Part shown: piece after piece, positions 13,001-25,100 of the stretch
Numbering within the stretch: position 1 is the first letter of the stretch
Layout of the letters: each line of letters starts with the position of its first letter
Assembly: GCA_019022495.1 (NCBI GenBank)
Contig: JAFEKR010000003.1
Span: forward strand, 1,116,001-1,180,000
Length of the DNA: 64,000 nucleotides
Direction of reading: 5' to 3'
Source: Epichloe hybrida
Taxonomy: Eukaryota > Ascomycota > Sordariomycetes > Hypocreales > Clavicipitaceae
Made by a program: the position numbers and the translations under genes
Notes under the pieces: model-generated
What the model saw: the letters and a program-made list of their open reading frames with translations, nothing else
Told to the model about the DNA's origin: nothing
The model's database searches: none

Positions 13001-15279
13001 CTCTATAAAGGTAAATTTATAGTCTTCTTAATATATAAATAACTACTTAGTATTCTTTTTTAGTTATATTATACTTAGCCTTAGTAATAGTCTAAATACT
13101 ACTCTTATATTAAATAGAATAGTGTTTACTATTAATAATTTATAGTAATACTACTCCTTATTTTAGTAAGCTTATATTTACTATAAGGATAATTTTTCTA
13201 AAACCTAGTCTAAGATTAAGTAAAATAAGAACTAAGGCTATAGTTATTACTTTCTTTAAAATATTTATAGCTTCTTATTACTTTAGTTCTTATTCTTACT
13301 TTATTATTTTCTATAGTAAAATTACTAGTAGTCTTACCTGTTATATATAGTATTTAACCTAAATATAGTAAACTCCTATTAATCTAATAAAAGATTATAC
13401 TTCTAATAAATCTTAGTAAACTTTCTAGTCTAAAATATTTATAATCTTTACCTTAGTTAGTTTTTATTTATTTATTTTACATATAAATTCTATAATTTTA
13501 GCTAACTTCTAGTAAAATTTTAACTTAGCTACTAAAGCTATATAACTAGAGAGTTTAATATTAACTAAAACTTTATTAATATTAATTAAATACTCTATTA
13601 TATATCTATATACTTTAGGTATAATTTCTTCTTTATTATATATTATAGTTAGCCCTTTAATAGTAATATTATTTAGAAAGGGTATATAAATCTTAGGGAT
13701 TAAGTTAAATAGGATTTAGCTAATAATTCTAATAAATTAGGCTACTAAGTTAGTAGCCCCCTATAGTAAGTAGTAAAGTTATAAAAGGCTAATTATAGTA
13801 AAAATCATAGTTATATCTTTACTTCTCTTTACTAATTCTACTTAATTATATCCTAATAAGAGATTAATAATAAATAAGATCTTATATATTATAAAGCTCT
13901 TACTAAATGCCTTTACTCCTTAAGGGATTAGTGTGTTATATATTATAACTTTATTATACTTAGTAGCTAATAAGATTAGGTAAATCTCTCTATTTTTCTT
14001 TATAATAAGAAAGTAAGGGTTCCTATAAGAACTATAGTTTTCTTTTAAATACCTATACTTTAACTTCTTTTTTAATAAATTAACTAGTTTCCCTTATAAC
14101 CTAAGAGGTATTAGGATAAAACTAGCTTACTATACCTTATACTTAATAACCTTAATAACTTATAGTAATACTACTAGTAAGTTAACTTTTCTATACTTAA
14201 ATAAGTCCTATACTAGTGCTACTTCTTAGTTATAAAGGATTTCCTTAAAAATATTAACTTTTTCTTATATTAAATATTCTTATACCCTCTTAACTATCTA
14301 ATCTAGCTATTCCTAGGTTATTCTAAAACCTTATAGGTTCTTACTAAATCTCCTAGTAATATACTTATTATATTTCCTAGATATATCTAAATATAATTTT
14401 ACTTTTTCCTATTTCTTTATCTTCTATTTAAGGTCTTCTTCTAGGGTTAACCTATTAGAAAGTATATTATTATATAAATAAATCTTATTAGCTTTATATT
14501 TATATATTATATTTATTATAAGATTAGGTGGTTTTAGCTACCTTAGGGGTTAGAAATCCTTTATAACTACTTTAAGTTATTAGTTATAGTTTACTATTAT
14601 ATCCTTAATAACTTCTTAGAAAATATTAGTCCTTTCTCTAGTTATAATAAGGATTAGTACTTTATTATTACTTATCTTTACTTCTAACCCTTTATAAACT
14701 ATTTAATCTTTCTCTTCCTTTACTTTAGGATAGCTAAATATAATAATATTAATAGTAAGTTACTAGGCTAGTTATATATTAGTGTATTACTATTAGATAC
14801 TTCCTATAACTCTTAAGATAATAATAATATCTTTAAAGTAATACTAAATAAAGAGTTTACTACTTCTTAAATAGTTAAACTATATTTATAATAGCTTAAA
14901 AAATAGTATTCCTAGAATTAGGCTTATATTAATAAAGTCTAGGCTAACATAGAAGTTAGTAAGTATTTAGATATTTCCTAGATATAGCTTTATCTAAACC
15001 TCCCTAATTATCTTAATCCTATATAAGGAGAATAAAGTAATGTTTATTATATTTATAAAATAGATTTTTAGACCAAGGTATTTAGCTATACTTTTAGTAA
15101 TTATATTTCCTTATAAGCCTATATTAATAAGCCCTAGCAGAAGCTCTCCTTCTAGGTTATTTAGATAAACTTATAAGTATAGTAAATCCTATAACTAGTT
15201 AACTATAGCTTATAGTTTTATAATTATATTAAGTATAAAGTTTACTTTAGGTAAATTAATAAAATTCTATTAAGGTTTA
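10068..15279 (-). pseudogene. gypsy-B pol region (RT, RNase H, integrase), RIP-inactivated
   Basis: Minus-strand translation of about 13,400-14,150 gives a chain of RT-like motifs: YRNPYFLI, then LLQGATN, then PFLNNITIKG. These correspond to the fungal gypsy pattern in which a YRxPxF(L/V) substrate-binding block precedes a LPQGATNSVAQF-like block and a FLDD active site. The active site is FLNN at 13,668-13,679, both Asp codons having become Asn. RNase H and integrase are expected to the left (about 10,100-13,300) but I could not recognise them with confidence. Stops are dense. Assignment to the gypsy side rests on recall of this motif chain, not on a search. Confidence 0.6.
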
Positions 15280-15586
15280 TATTGGATTCACAGGGTATTG
15301 AATTCAATGTAATACAGTCGTAAGCCCGAAGAATAGTATTGTCATCGATTATCTATTCTAGGCTACGTTATCTATTATTATAATTAATTAGGTTATAGGA
15401 AAAGAGAGGTAAAAAGCTAGAAGTTATAATATATAAAGGGAAAAGGGGTTACGCGTTTATATCCCTATATTTCCTAGCTAATTAACGTGCTAGGTTATAG
15501 GTTACGTGTGAGGTCCACGCGTAGCCCGAGCTTCTGCTAGGTAATTATAGCTATAATGCGCGATTAATATTACCTTTGTTTTAACA
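15280..15586 (-). repeat. 3' LTR of deleted copia-A
   Basis: A 307-bp LTR beginning TATTGGATTCACAGGG (ancestral TGTTGGA) and ending TTTTAACA. It keeps more CpG and CpA than most sister copies. It is followed by CTAGAACTTCTCTC, the same polypurine-side internal sequence seen after 21,659. Confidence 0.87.
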
Positions 15587-17513
15587 CTAGAACTTCTCTC
15601 TTTTAATATAATTATAGAAATGAAAAAGGAAAGATAGATTAAGAATGTGATTAATAGGGGATATAAGGAAAAGAACTTATAGCTTATCTAGGTATATAGT
15701 TGCTAATAAAAGGGAAATAATAATCTTGCTTAGCTTATAAGCTTATATAAGGATAAGTAAGTCCTTCTAAATCCCTTCTTTTCCTTAAAATAATATATAT
15801 ACTGTACTATAGCGTATATATAACGTCTTCCTTCTCCTTAGTAATACCTTTATTCTCTTATATACTACTATTAATTTCTATAGTCCACTAGGAGGGCCTA
15901 GTGGGCTAGCGTAGTTATAGCCACTAGGGATGTTAACTACAGGGGCGTAAATCCCCTACATATTACTATCTTATCCCTATAGCTACTCTCCTAGAGAATT
16001 ACTTTTTTCTCTTACTATATATGTGCTACGCATAGGTAACCTATCCCTTTATCTAGATAGTTATCTAGTTAATTAAAATAAAGCTCTTAAGGGCCTTATT
16101 AGGTAATGCCTTTATAAAGGCATTAGCTAGGTTATCCTCTCTATTAATCTATTAGATCTTGTAAAGTTCTTAGTATTTATATGACTATTAAAGGGCTATA
16201 ATATTAATTATTAGGCGTTTCTCCTTTATTATACTAAGCTTAATAAGGCACTTATATAAGGAGTATAAATCCGTACATATAATAACTAGGATCTTTAGGA
16301 GCTTTAGTTAGTTAGTGACTAAGTTTAGGGTGGTTATGATTACGTAAGCTATATTAACACTAGCTACTATGCTATAGACTTCCGAGGTAAGCACGCTTCA
16401 CGTGACTCTCTTGCTCTTTGTTAAGCTAAAGTGCATGATGTTGCCTTTGATTATGAATTTGCTATTAGTGTAGTCTTCGTTCGCTAGGACGAGTACATAT
16501 CCTAGTTGTGAGAATAGGTCCTAGTTATGACATCACCGTTATCTAGTAGATTACGGAAGAACTCTTCGTTCTATAGGTTCTTTCGGAAGCCTATATACTT
16601 CTTCCTAGCCTCTTTAATTTCTTTAAGAGTCTAAAATCTAAATTCTTCTTAGTTTACTACTTCTTTAAGGTTATTTACTATCTTAGTACCTCTTCTAACG
16701 GTTATGTACACTCTATTATAAAGAAGATAGTCTTAAAGTCCATTCTATAAAAGGTCTCTCTCTTCCGCGAACTTATCCCTTAACTATTCATAGAAGTTAT
16801 TACTAAATTTAGAGAATAGTGTTCTTCTAAATAACCCTTACTCCTTATATTATTCAGTTTTTATAAGGATATAGAGACTAATTTCCTTAGGTGTTATTAT
16901 CTCTTTATATTTAGAACTTCCTATTTATTAAAGTAGTTTTTCTATAATATATTATTAAAGCCTTATAAAGATATAGGGGTATAGGTTAGTGTAAATAGGG
17001 GTTTTTCCTTTATTAAGGTATTTATTACTATCTCCTATTTTAATGCCTTCTATAGTATTATTATAGCTATTAGTCTTGCTAGGAACTCTAAATTAACTAG
17101 AGGTCCTAGATAGTCTAGCTATATCTAATATTCTAATTAATTAAGGGAGGCAGATCTTATAATATAAGAAGATAAGGGGTATAACTATAATTATATAACG
17201 TGTTTTAGATATAAAGGATTATAAGGTAAGGCAGTTAACTTTAAATATATAATAAAGAAAGATAAGGGGATAGCTTAGCTACTAGTATTAAACCTTTCTT
17301 TATTATTTTAAAGTCTATATAGATATAGATATTAATACTAAAGTAAGAAAAGAGCTATATTATACCTTTCTATTAGCATAACTTATTATTAAACGTAGCC
17401 CTCCTATTACATAGGGCAAGTTATTATTAGATAAGCTATCTCTTCTAATTAACCTTACTAATCTACGGTGTTTAAAGACTACATAGTTATCTATAAAGGT
17501 AACTACTAATTAG

Positions 17514-17820
17514 TATTACATTCATAAGGTATTAAATTTAATGTAATATAATTATAAGCCTAAAGAATAGTATTGTTATTAATTATCTATTCTAGGCTAT
17601 ATTATTTATTATTATAATTAATTAGGTTATAGGAAAAAAGAGGTAAAAAGCTAGAAGTTATAATACATAAAGGGAAAAGGGGTTATGCGTTTATATCCCT
17701 ATATTTCCTAGCTAATTAACGTACTAGGTTGTAGGTCACATGTAGGGTTCGCGCGCGGCCTAAGCTTCTGCTAGGTAATTACGGCTGCGACGCGCGATTA
17801 ATATCACCTTTGTTCCAATA
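17514..17820 (-). repeat. 5' LTR of deleted copia-A
   Basis: A 307-bp LTR ending TTTGTTCCAATA (RIP form of TCCAACA). It is preceded on its internal side by ACTACTAATTAG, the probable primer-binding neighbourhood shared by this family, and followed by GTTTA. Confidence 0.87.
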
Positions 17821-20800
17821 GTTTATCTTATTATACTTAAGTTCTAAGCCTTTCCTAGATTCTTTCCTATAGGGTAGTGTTAATTTCTAGTAAGGGTATT
17901 AGGGCTATCTTTAGTAAATTTACCTTAGCCTTTACTTTATTTCTTTTATTCTCTTTAAGAGTATTCTTTATTATCTAGATAATAAAATTAATCTAGTTCT
18001 CTAGATTAATTAGTCTTAGAGTTATTTTAACCCTAAATATTCTTAAAGGTAGTATAAGTCCTAGTATATCCCTATTATAATAATAAACATCTTTAATACC
18101 TTTTACTTATAAAAAATACTTATTACTAACTACTTTTACTAGTATTAGTATAATATAGTAAATATCTTAAAAGAGTACTCTAAGCTTCTTCTAGAAGACC
18201 TTATTATATAGTTAATTTAAAATCCTTTACCTAACCTTACCTAGTAAATCTTTCTTTCCCTTATTTAAGGCATTATTACCTTATCTAAGTTATTTATAGC
18301 CTTAATAATCTTATTTATCTTCTTTTATAATATCTTTAACTTATAGGCGCTTAACTACTTATTTCCTAATAGCTATAATCTTTCTATTATAGTCCTTTAC
18401 TTTCTTTTCTTTTATATATACCTTCTTAAATATAATAGCTAAGACTATACCTAAGGGCTCCCTTTATAAGATTAATATTACCTAAACCTCCCTTTCTAGA
18501 TAGTATTTAGTAAGGTTAAACTAGCTTTTTATTTAATTAAATATTTCTTATTTATTTAATAATATATCCTAGCTTTTACCTTTATGAGGACTATATTCCT
18601 TAATCCTAGGGATTATATAAGTAACCTTACTATCTAGAAAGTATTTAACCTAAAATATAGCTAGCTTATATATATAATTACTAATCTAAAGGAACTTCAA
18701 GAGTAAAATAAGTAGTATTATTTAGTGCCTTATATTATCCCTAATTACTAAAATACGGATAGCTAGGTTATAAATAGTAAATTTAAATATCTTATTAAAC
18801 CCTAATATATTACACTTTATAGCTAAGTAAGACTTATTATTATAGTAATAGTAATAGTTTAACTAGTAGCCTTATTTACCTATTATATTAATTTTAAAAA
18901 TACAGTTCTTATTTTAATTAAATAATCTAATACTATTTAGCTAGTAATTTTATTACTAGTATTATAGGTTACTATTATACTTCTTTTTAAGTTACTTTAT
19001 AATATTAATTTCCTTTCTTACTTAGGCTATAACTATAATTTTTAACTTAGCTAGCTACTTTATTAAATTATTTATTTAATCTTAGTATTTAGCTAACTTA
19101 GGACTATTATTCTTTATTACCTTATTATTAAAGGTAATATTCTTCTTATTATATCCTAAAGACTTAGCCTATACTAAGTAGTTCCCTTAGTTAGTTTAAT
19201 AATAACTAAGAGTAAGTAAATTAAATAGTTTCTAACTCCTTAGGTTTAACTCTATATTATCTAATAAGTACTCTCCTAAGTTAAAGATTTTAGGGTCCTT
19301 ATATCTAAGCTCTAATTATATATAAATATATATATTAAGCTTTATCTAAAGTAGTTTATACTTTATAACTAGAATTTCTTTATAAGTAAACCCTTTTTAA
19401 TTTATAAAGCTTAAGATTAAATACTTTAGAAAGGCCTTATAAATATAATTAGACTATATTATAGTAGTTCTTTATCCTATAGGGTCTATATTTAATATTA
19501 AAGCTTAATACTTTTATAGCTAGTAATAGGTTTCCTTAATAGACTTTAGTTATATTAGGTTAAGATCTTTAAGTTATTCTTAAGTACTTTCTATTTAATT
19601 TTAGCTTATAGTATTAAACTAAAGAAGTATTTTATTCTTTAACTCTTCCTAAGTGTATAATACTATTAGTATCTTAATTACTTATTAGACCTAGGGGTTA
19701 ATATTATATTTAAGTATTTTTTACTAATCCTTTTTAGGGATATATATTACCTTTATCTTAGCTTTAAAGTCCTTAATAAAATCTACTATATTTTCCCTTA
19801 TAAACTACTAAATATTATACTTATTTTATATTATAATAAGGGAAGTCTAGTAAGCTATTATTTCTCTAAGGATTTTTATAAAAGATTTAGTATTAAGCTT
19901 ATTAAGAGATCTAGAGAATTTTCCTTTATTATTAAGCTTTTTCTCTAATTAATTATTAGAGTAAGAATATATTAGTATAAAAACTATTTTAAAATTAAAT
20001 AGTTCCTTACTAGTAACTAAGGGTTTTAGTATTAATAACTCTAGAGTATTCTTTAAATAGCTTAGTTACTTAATTAATTTTACTTTACTTAGCTAGTAGG
20101 AATATAAAGGAAAATAATTAAATATAAAGTCTAGTAATAGTACTTCTAATTAATCTTATAAATAAATAAGTACTTAAATAAAAACTTTAGTAATTAAAAG
20201 AATCTTTTAAAAAAAATCTTCTAGGAGAGTAATATTTATAGTTATAAACAGTCTATAAGTAAAAATTAGGAGTATAATTATATAGCTCTTTATTATTAAC
20301 TATAAAACCCTAATATATAGCTAAATAATTATAAAATTAGCTATAAGTCCTAAGATTAAATAGTTTATAATACTAGATAGTAATTCCTATTTTATATTCT
20401 TATATTTAAAATTTCTTAGTAAGGGGGTAATAGTTTAGCTAGTATTTATAATATACTTTCCTAAGCTAGCTAGCCTCCCTTTTAATACCTCTATAGAATA
20501 TAGTCTTCTATCCTTAATTTAGCTTAGTTCTTTTAAATTAACTAGTTTAAAGCTAGCGCCTTAGCCCTTATATAGTCTAGGGCTAGGCTTCTAGTCTATA
20601 TTATATTATAAGGAATAATAAAATAAGGGGGTCTTTATATAAATAGTTTAGTATTAGCTATAGATTATAGCTAAAAAAGTATACTTTTAATTAATCTTAG
20701 TCTATAGTAAATTAAATAGAAAGCGAAAGCCCTAGGGGTTTAAGACTATATTTCTCTATTAGTTTTATTAAGTAAAAAATAACACCCTAAAAGATATAAT

Positions 20801-21026
20801 ACTAGCCTATAATTATAAGTAACTCTAGAGCCTACACATATTAAAGGGGTTAATTAACTTAATAATATTAATTATAATAATAGCAAGGACTATCTTATTA
20901 TATAAAGATATCTAAGATTAAATAATCTATTAGATTAGAAGTAATATCTTAAATAAATAAGGGAGGGTATTTTCTTAATTTATTTTATAGTAAATATAGG
21001 TATAATCTTAGGTAAAGTAAACTTAA
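17821..21026 (-). other. gag-side internal region of gypsy-B, no readable gene
   Basis: This is about 3.2 kb between the small copia-A and the 5' LTR of gypsy-B, where gag and leader of a minus-strand element should lie. It is uniformly TpA-rich with stops in all frames, and I recognise no domain. On the minus strand the sequence just inside the LTR starts TTAAGTTTACTTTACC, which would contain the primer-binding site. I cannot match it to a tRNA. Confidence 0.5.
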
Positions 21027-21222
21027 TGTAATCTTAAGAATCTTATAGGGTATATAAATTACTATTAAAGAGTCTGTTTATAAGCAGTCCCTTTATAGAT
21101 TAAATAATCCTATTACCTAGATAACTAATATTATTATTCCTTATTATAATACTCTTATCCCTAAACCCTAGCACTTATCATCGTGATCGCGTTTTTAGGC
21201 GCGCATCTTACAGCACACAATA
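21027..21222 (-). repeat. 5' LTR of gypsy-B
   Basis: A 196-bp LTR starting TGTAATCTTAAG and ending GCACACAATA in plus orientation. It retains a CpG-rich stretch (CATCGTGATCGCG, GGCGCGCATC) lost from its partner at 297-493. The bases after it (GTTTCTTACTATAG) match 63,650 onward, where no LTR is present, which supports this boundary. Confidence 0.83.
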
Positions 21223-21350
21223 GTTTCTTACTATAGTAGTTACTATCCTTATATATTTTTATAAGCTTTAAGATTTTCTTTATAATTTAATTCTTAAAGA
21301 GAAATTACTATAAAGGTATAATTTATTCTAAATAATAGTTTACTAGTTAC
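21223..21350 (-). other. copia-D gag fragment between two insertions
   Basis: These 128 bp match about 63,650-63,775 of the right-hand copia-D copy. The matching right-hand sequence is uninterrupted by either gypsy-B or copia-A, so this sliver is host element left between two insertions. It ends with the left half of the GTTAC duplication made by copia-A. Confidence 0.75.
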
Positions 21351-21659
21351 TATTAGATTCATAGGGTATTAAATTCAATGTAATACAGTCATGAGCCCGA
21401 AGAATAGTATTGTCATCGATTATCTATTCTAGGCTGCGTTGTCTGTTATCATAATTAATTCAGTTGTAGGAAAAGAGAGGTAAAAAGCTAGAAGTTATAA
21501 TACATAAAGGGAAAAAGGGGTTGCGCGTTTATATCCCTATATTTTCCTAGCTAATCAACGTGCCAGGTTGTGGGTCACGTGTAAGGTCCGCGCGTAGCCT
21601 AAGCTTCTGCTAGGTAATTACAGCTATAACGCGTAATTAATATCACCTTTATTCTAATA
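21351..21659 (-). repeat. 3' LTR of full-length copia-A
   Basis: A 309-bp LTR starting TATTAGATTCATAGGG and ending ATTCTAATA, RIP forms of TGTTGGA...TCCAACA. The internal side begins CTAGAACTTCTCTC, purine-rich on the minus strand as expected for a polypurine tract. Confidence 0.88.
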
Positions 21660-22149
21660 CTAGAACTTCTCTCTTTTAATATAATTATTAATACATGATA
21701 TTAATTATAGAAATAAAAAAGAAAGATAGATTAAGAATATAATTAATAGGGGATATAAGGAAAAGAACTTATAGCCTATCTATATGTATAGTTACTAACA
21801 AAAGGGAAATAATAATCTTACTTAGCCTATAAGCCTATGTAAGGATAAGTAGGTCCTTCTAAATCCCTTCTTTTCCTTAAAATAACATATATATTACACC
21901 TTAGCGTGTATATAATATCTTCCTCCTCCTTAGTAACACCTTTATCCTCCTACACACCGCTGTTAATTTCTATAGTCTATTAGGAGGGCCTAGTAGGCTA
22001 GCGTGGTTATGGCCACTAGGGATATTAACTACAGGGGTGTAAATCCCCTACGTATTACTATCTTATCCCTATAGCTACCCTCCTAGAGAATTATCTTTTC
22101 CTCTTACTACGTATGTGTTATACATAGGTAACCTATCCCTCTATCTAGA

Positions 22150-25100
22150 TAGTTATCTAGTTAGTTAAGATAAAGCTCTTAAGGGCTTTATTAGGTAATG
22201 CCTTTATAAAGGCATTAGCTAGGTTATTCTCTTTGTTAATCTATTAGATCTCGCAGAGTTCTTAGTGTTTATATAACTATTAAAGGGCTATAATATTAAT
22301 TATTAGGCGTTTCTCCTTTATTATACTAAGCTTAATAAGGCACTTATATAAGGAGTATAAATCTATATATATAATAACTAGGATTTTCAGGAGCTTTAGT
22401 TAGTTAGTAACTAAGTTTAGGGTAGTTATGATTATGTAAGCTATATTAACACTAGCTACTATACTATAGACTTCTAAGGTAAGCACGCTTTACGTGACTC
22501 TCTTACTCTTTATTAAGCTAAAGTATATAATATTACCTTTAATTATAAACTTACTATTAGTGTAGTCTTTGTTCGCTAGGATAAGTATATATCCTAGCTA
22601 TGAGAATAGGTTCTAGTTATTAGTAAAGGATTTATCTATAAAGGCAAAGAGCTTTGCCTTCTTAAGGTTAATTAGGATAAATATTAGACCTCTCTCTAGG
22701 TAATCTATCTGCTACTTTAGGCGGTGATTAAGGGCTTTTACGTCCTCTAGGGTTAGCTCCTAGTATTATACAGCAACGGATAGGTTAAAGCAAGCCTCTA
22801 GTTAGCAGATTAAGGTAATATAAGCGCCTTAGGCCCTCTGCTTAATGTATTTGCGCTTTGAGTTAGTTATTAGAACTAACTCTAACTTATTACTTTGCCT
22901 TTTCTACTAGATCTTAATAGTATTATTCTCTAGTAAGATAATACTACTATTAAACGTAAGAGGGTAGTCCTAAGTTAGGAATTGCTTTAGCTTTACGTTA
23001 AAGCCTACTATAGTAAGCTAGGTCTCTTCCTTCTTAGAGAACTTCTTATCTAAGAGGCTAATTATATTATTAGTCTATATACTAATATAGGTAAAGTTAG
23101 GGCTTTCCTTTATAGTTATAAGCAAGTAGGGATTGTATATAGAGGTTTCTATCTAGAGGTTCTCTCTATAATGCTTGTAATACATAACCTACTAGTGTGT
23201 TCCTACCTCTGCGAGCCTATAGAGGGGTTTTATAACCCTTAAGATCATACTAGGCGGGTAGAGATACTATATCTAAATCGGCAAGCGCGCTAGGATTAGC
23301 TACTCTAGTAATATATAGGCCTGTATATAAGCCTAATAGATATCTCTTAGCTAGATAAGGAATTTCCTTAATCTTACTAATAGGGCTATCGCAAGGATAA
23401 GATGTTAGCTTACGCGTTAAATTATTAGGGCCTATGTAAGAATAGCCTATTTCCCTTTATCCTTATACCCTTGGATTATAAGGCATGACTTTTTGTAGGG
23501 TTCTATTGTCTTGCCTTTGATCTTATTAACGATTTAGGAATTAAAGATTTAAATCCTACTATGTTCTTCCTTATTAAATATAATAAATTTAAATACACCT
23601 TGCTTAATTAAAGCGTTAATCTCCGCTTTTGTTAATAGCTTAAATAGTTTGCCTAGGGTCTTAATAATTCCTTCCTTGCGTAGCTTAATTATAAGAGCTA
23701 GGTTACTATATTCTTTTACTAATAGGAAGGTATTAGCACCTTAAGGCATTACTAGAGGGTTCTTCCGTAGCCTTTTACGTTCTTGCTTTAGTGGTATTAG
23801 TAGCACTATGTTTTTATTATAGGTCTCTTGCCCTTTTTCTCCTTCCTCTCTACTAGGCTTTACTATCTTCTCTATACTAGGATTATTATAGTAAGGCTTA
23901 ACAGATGTTAACCTAAAGGTCTTTGGGCCTCTAGATATATTAAGTGTATAGCTTTCTCTAGTAATTACTAGTAGCTTATATAGACTTACCTATCCCTTAC
24001 CTTCTTACTAGACCTTAACCTTTAATCTAAGTAGCAGACTAAGGGTCTTTAAGGTATCTAGGCTATTATGTTTAGTAAGGGCCTTATTAACCTTCTAGAT
24101 AGTGTGGAGTCTCTTAATCTCTTTAGTAGCTTTCTATACTATAATTACATGCTATATAATATTAGGTGATAGCAGGGACTTATTTGTTATGCGTAGGTAG
24201 GCTCTAAAGATAAGGAGGGTTAGGATAAGGCTATTAGGGCCTATAGTGTTATTTAGGGCCTTAATTACTATTTAAAGGGTAATAGGTTCTGGTGTTATAA
24301 GGCATTTATATCTAATTATATTATAGGCTCTTTAGAGTGGCTTATAATACCTTTTAACCTTCCCTATGCTATAGTGTGCCTTAATAGGGACTTTCTTAAT
24401 TAAAATTAATATTAAAGCTATAAATTATCTAAATTTATTACTATAGAAGTTTATTCTAGTGTCTATAATAATGAAGTCTAGGGGGCCTAGGTAAGCATTA
24501 ATCTAGCATATTTAGAGGGCTTCCTAGGTTGTTTTCGCAGAGATGTTATTAAGGAATTTTACTATGTTAAACGCTATAGCTATATTTATAGCGTGGAGTA
24601 TAGGGTAGTTACTATCTAGGTAGAAAATATCTACTATTACTTTATAATTAAAGCTATACTTATCCTTAAGGGTAAACTTAAAGTGATTAGGGCTATTTAC
24701 GTGTATTTAGTATTAGTAGCAGATTCTTATTAGCTCCCTAATAGCTTTAATATTAATGTTATGCCCTAATTTACAGAGAACCTTATATAGATGTTAGATT
24801 AATAGATATCTAAAGCGGCAATGTAATTGCTATAGCTTGCCTTCTATAAGGTAGCTCTAAGCAACTGCTTCTTCTTTCTATATAAGAAGCATCTAGGTGT
24901 GGCCCTATTTGCGTATAATAGGGATTTTAATGTTTCCTTATTGTAGCGTGTTCTTAGAGATATTAAAGTTAATCTTTAGATAGTCTATATTATTAAGGGA
25001 TAAGAGAAATAGAGTGTTTATAGGGATAACCTAAAAGAGGATGTTTCTAAAGGGGGTAGGTATATTAGCCACTCTAAGCGTAATAATTAGGTCTCCCACG

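Larger units (their letters stand above)
15280..17820 (-). mobile_element. Internally deleted, non-autonomous copia-A element, TSD GTTTA
   Basis: A 2,541-bp element with 307-bp LTRs (15,280-15,586 and 17,514-17,820), flanked on both sides by GTTTA (15,275-15,279; 17,821-17,825). Its left internal kilobase matches 21,660-22,620 of the full-length copia-A, and its right part matches 26,850-27,747. The 4.2 kb between them is missing. The join at about 16,522-16,530 lies at a CTAGTT present at both ends of the missing segment in the long copy. It keeps both LTRs, the leader and gag end, and the RNase H end, but lacks RT and most of the integrase, so it would have needed proteins from a full-length relative. 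It is inserted in gypsy-B. Confidence 0.88.
297..21222 (-). mobile_element. Ty3/gypsy-like element (family B), split by nested insertions
   Basis: Two direct repeats of about 196 bp (297-493 and 21,027-21,222) bound this element. On the minus strand each LTR begins TGTTGTGTGCTG or its RIP form and ends AAGATTACA. A purine tract (CTAGGGAGG) lies just before the left LTR on the minus strand, so the left copy is the 3' LTR. Reverse-transcriptase-like sequence near 13,400-14,150 has the same orientation. Subtracting gypsy-C and the small copia-A leaves about 11.8 kb, long for a gypsy element, so it may hold an extra ORF or an unrecognised insertion. The element is heavily RIP-mutated and non-functional. 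Confidence 0.72.
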
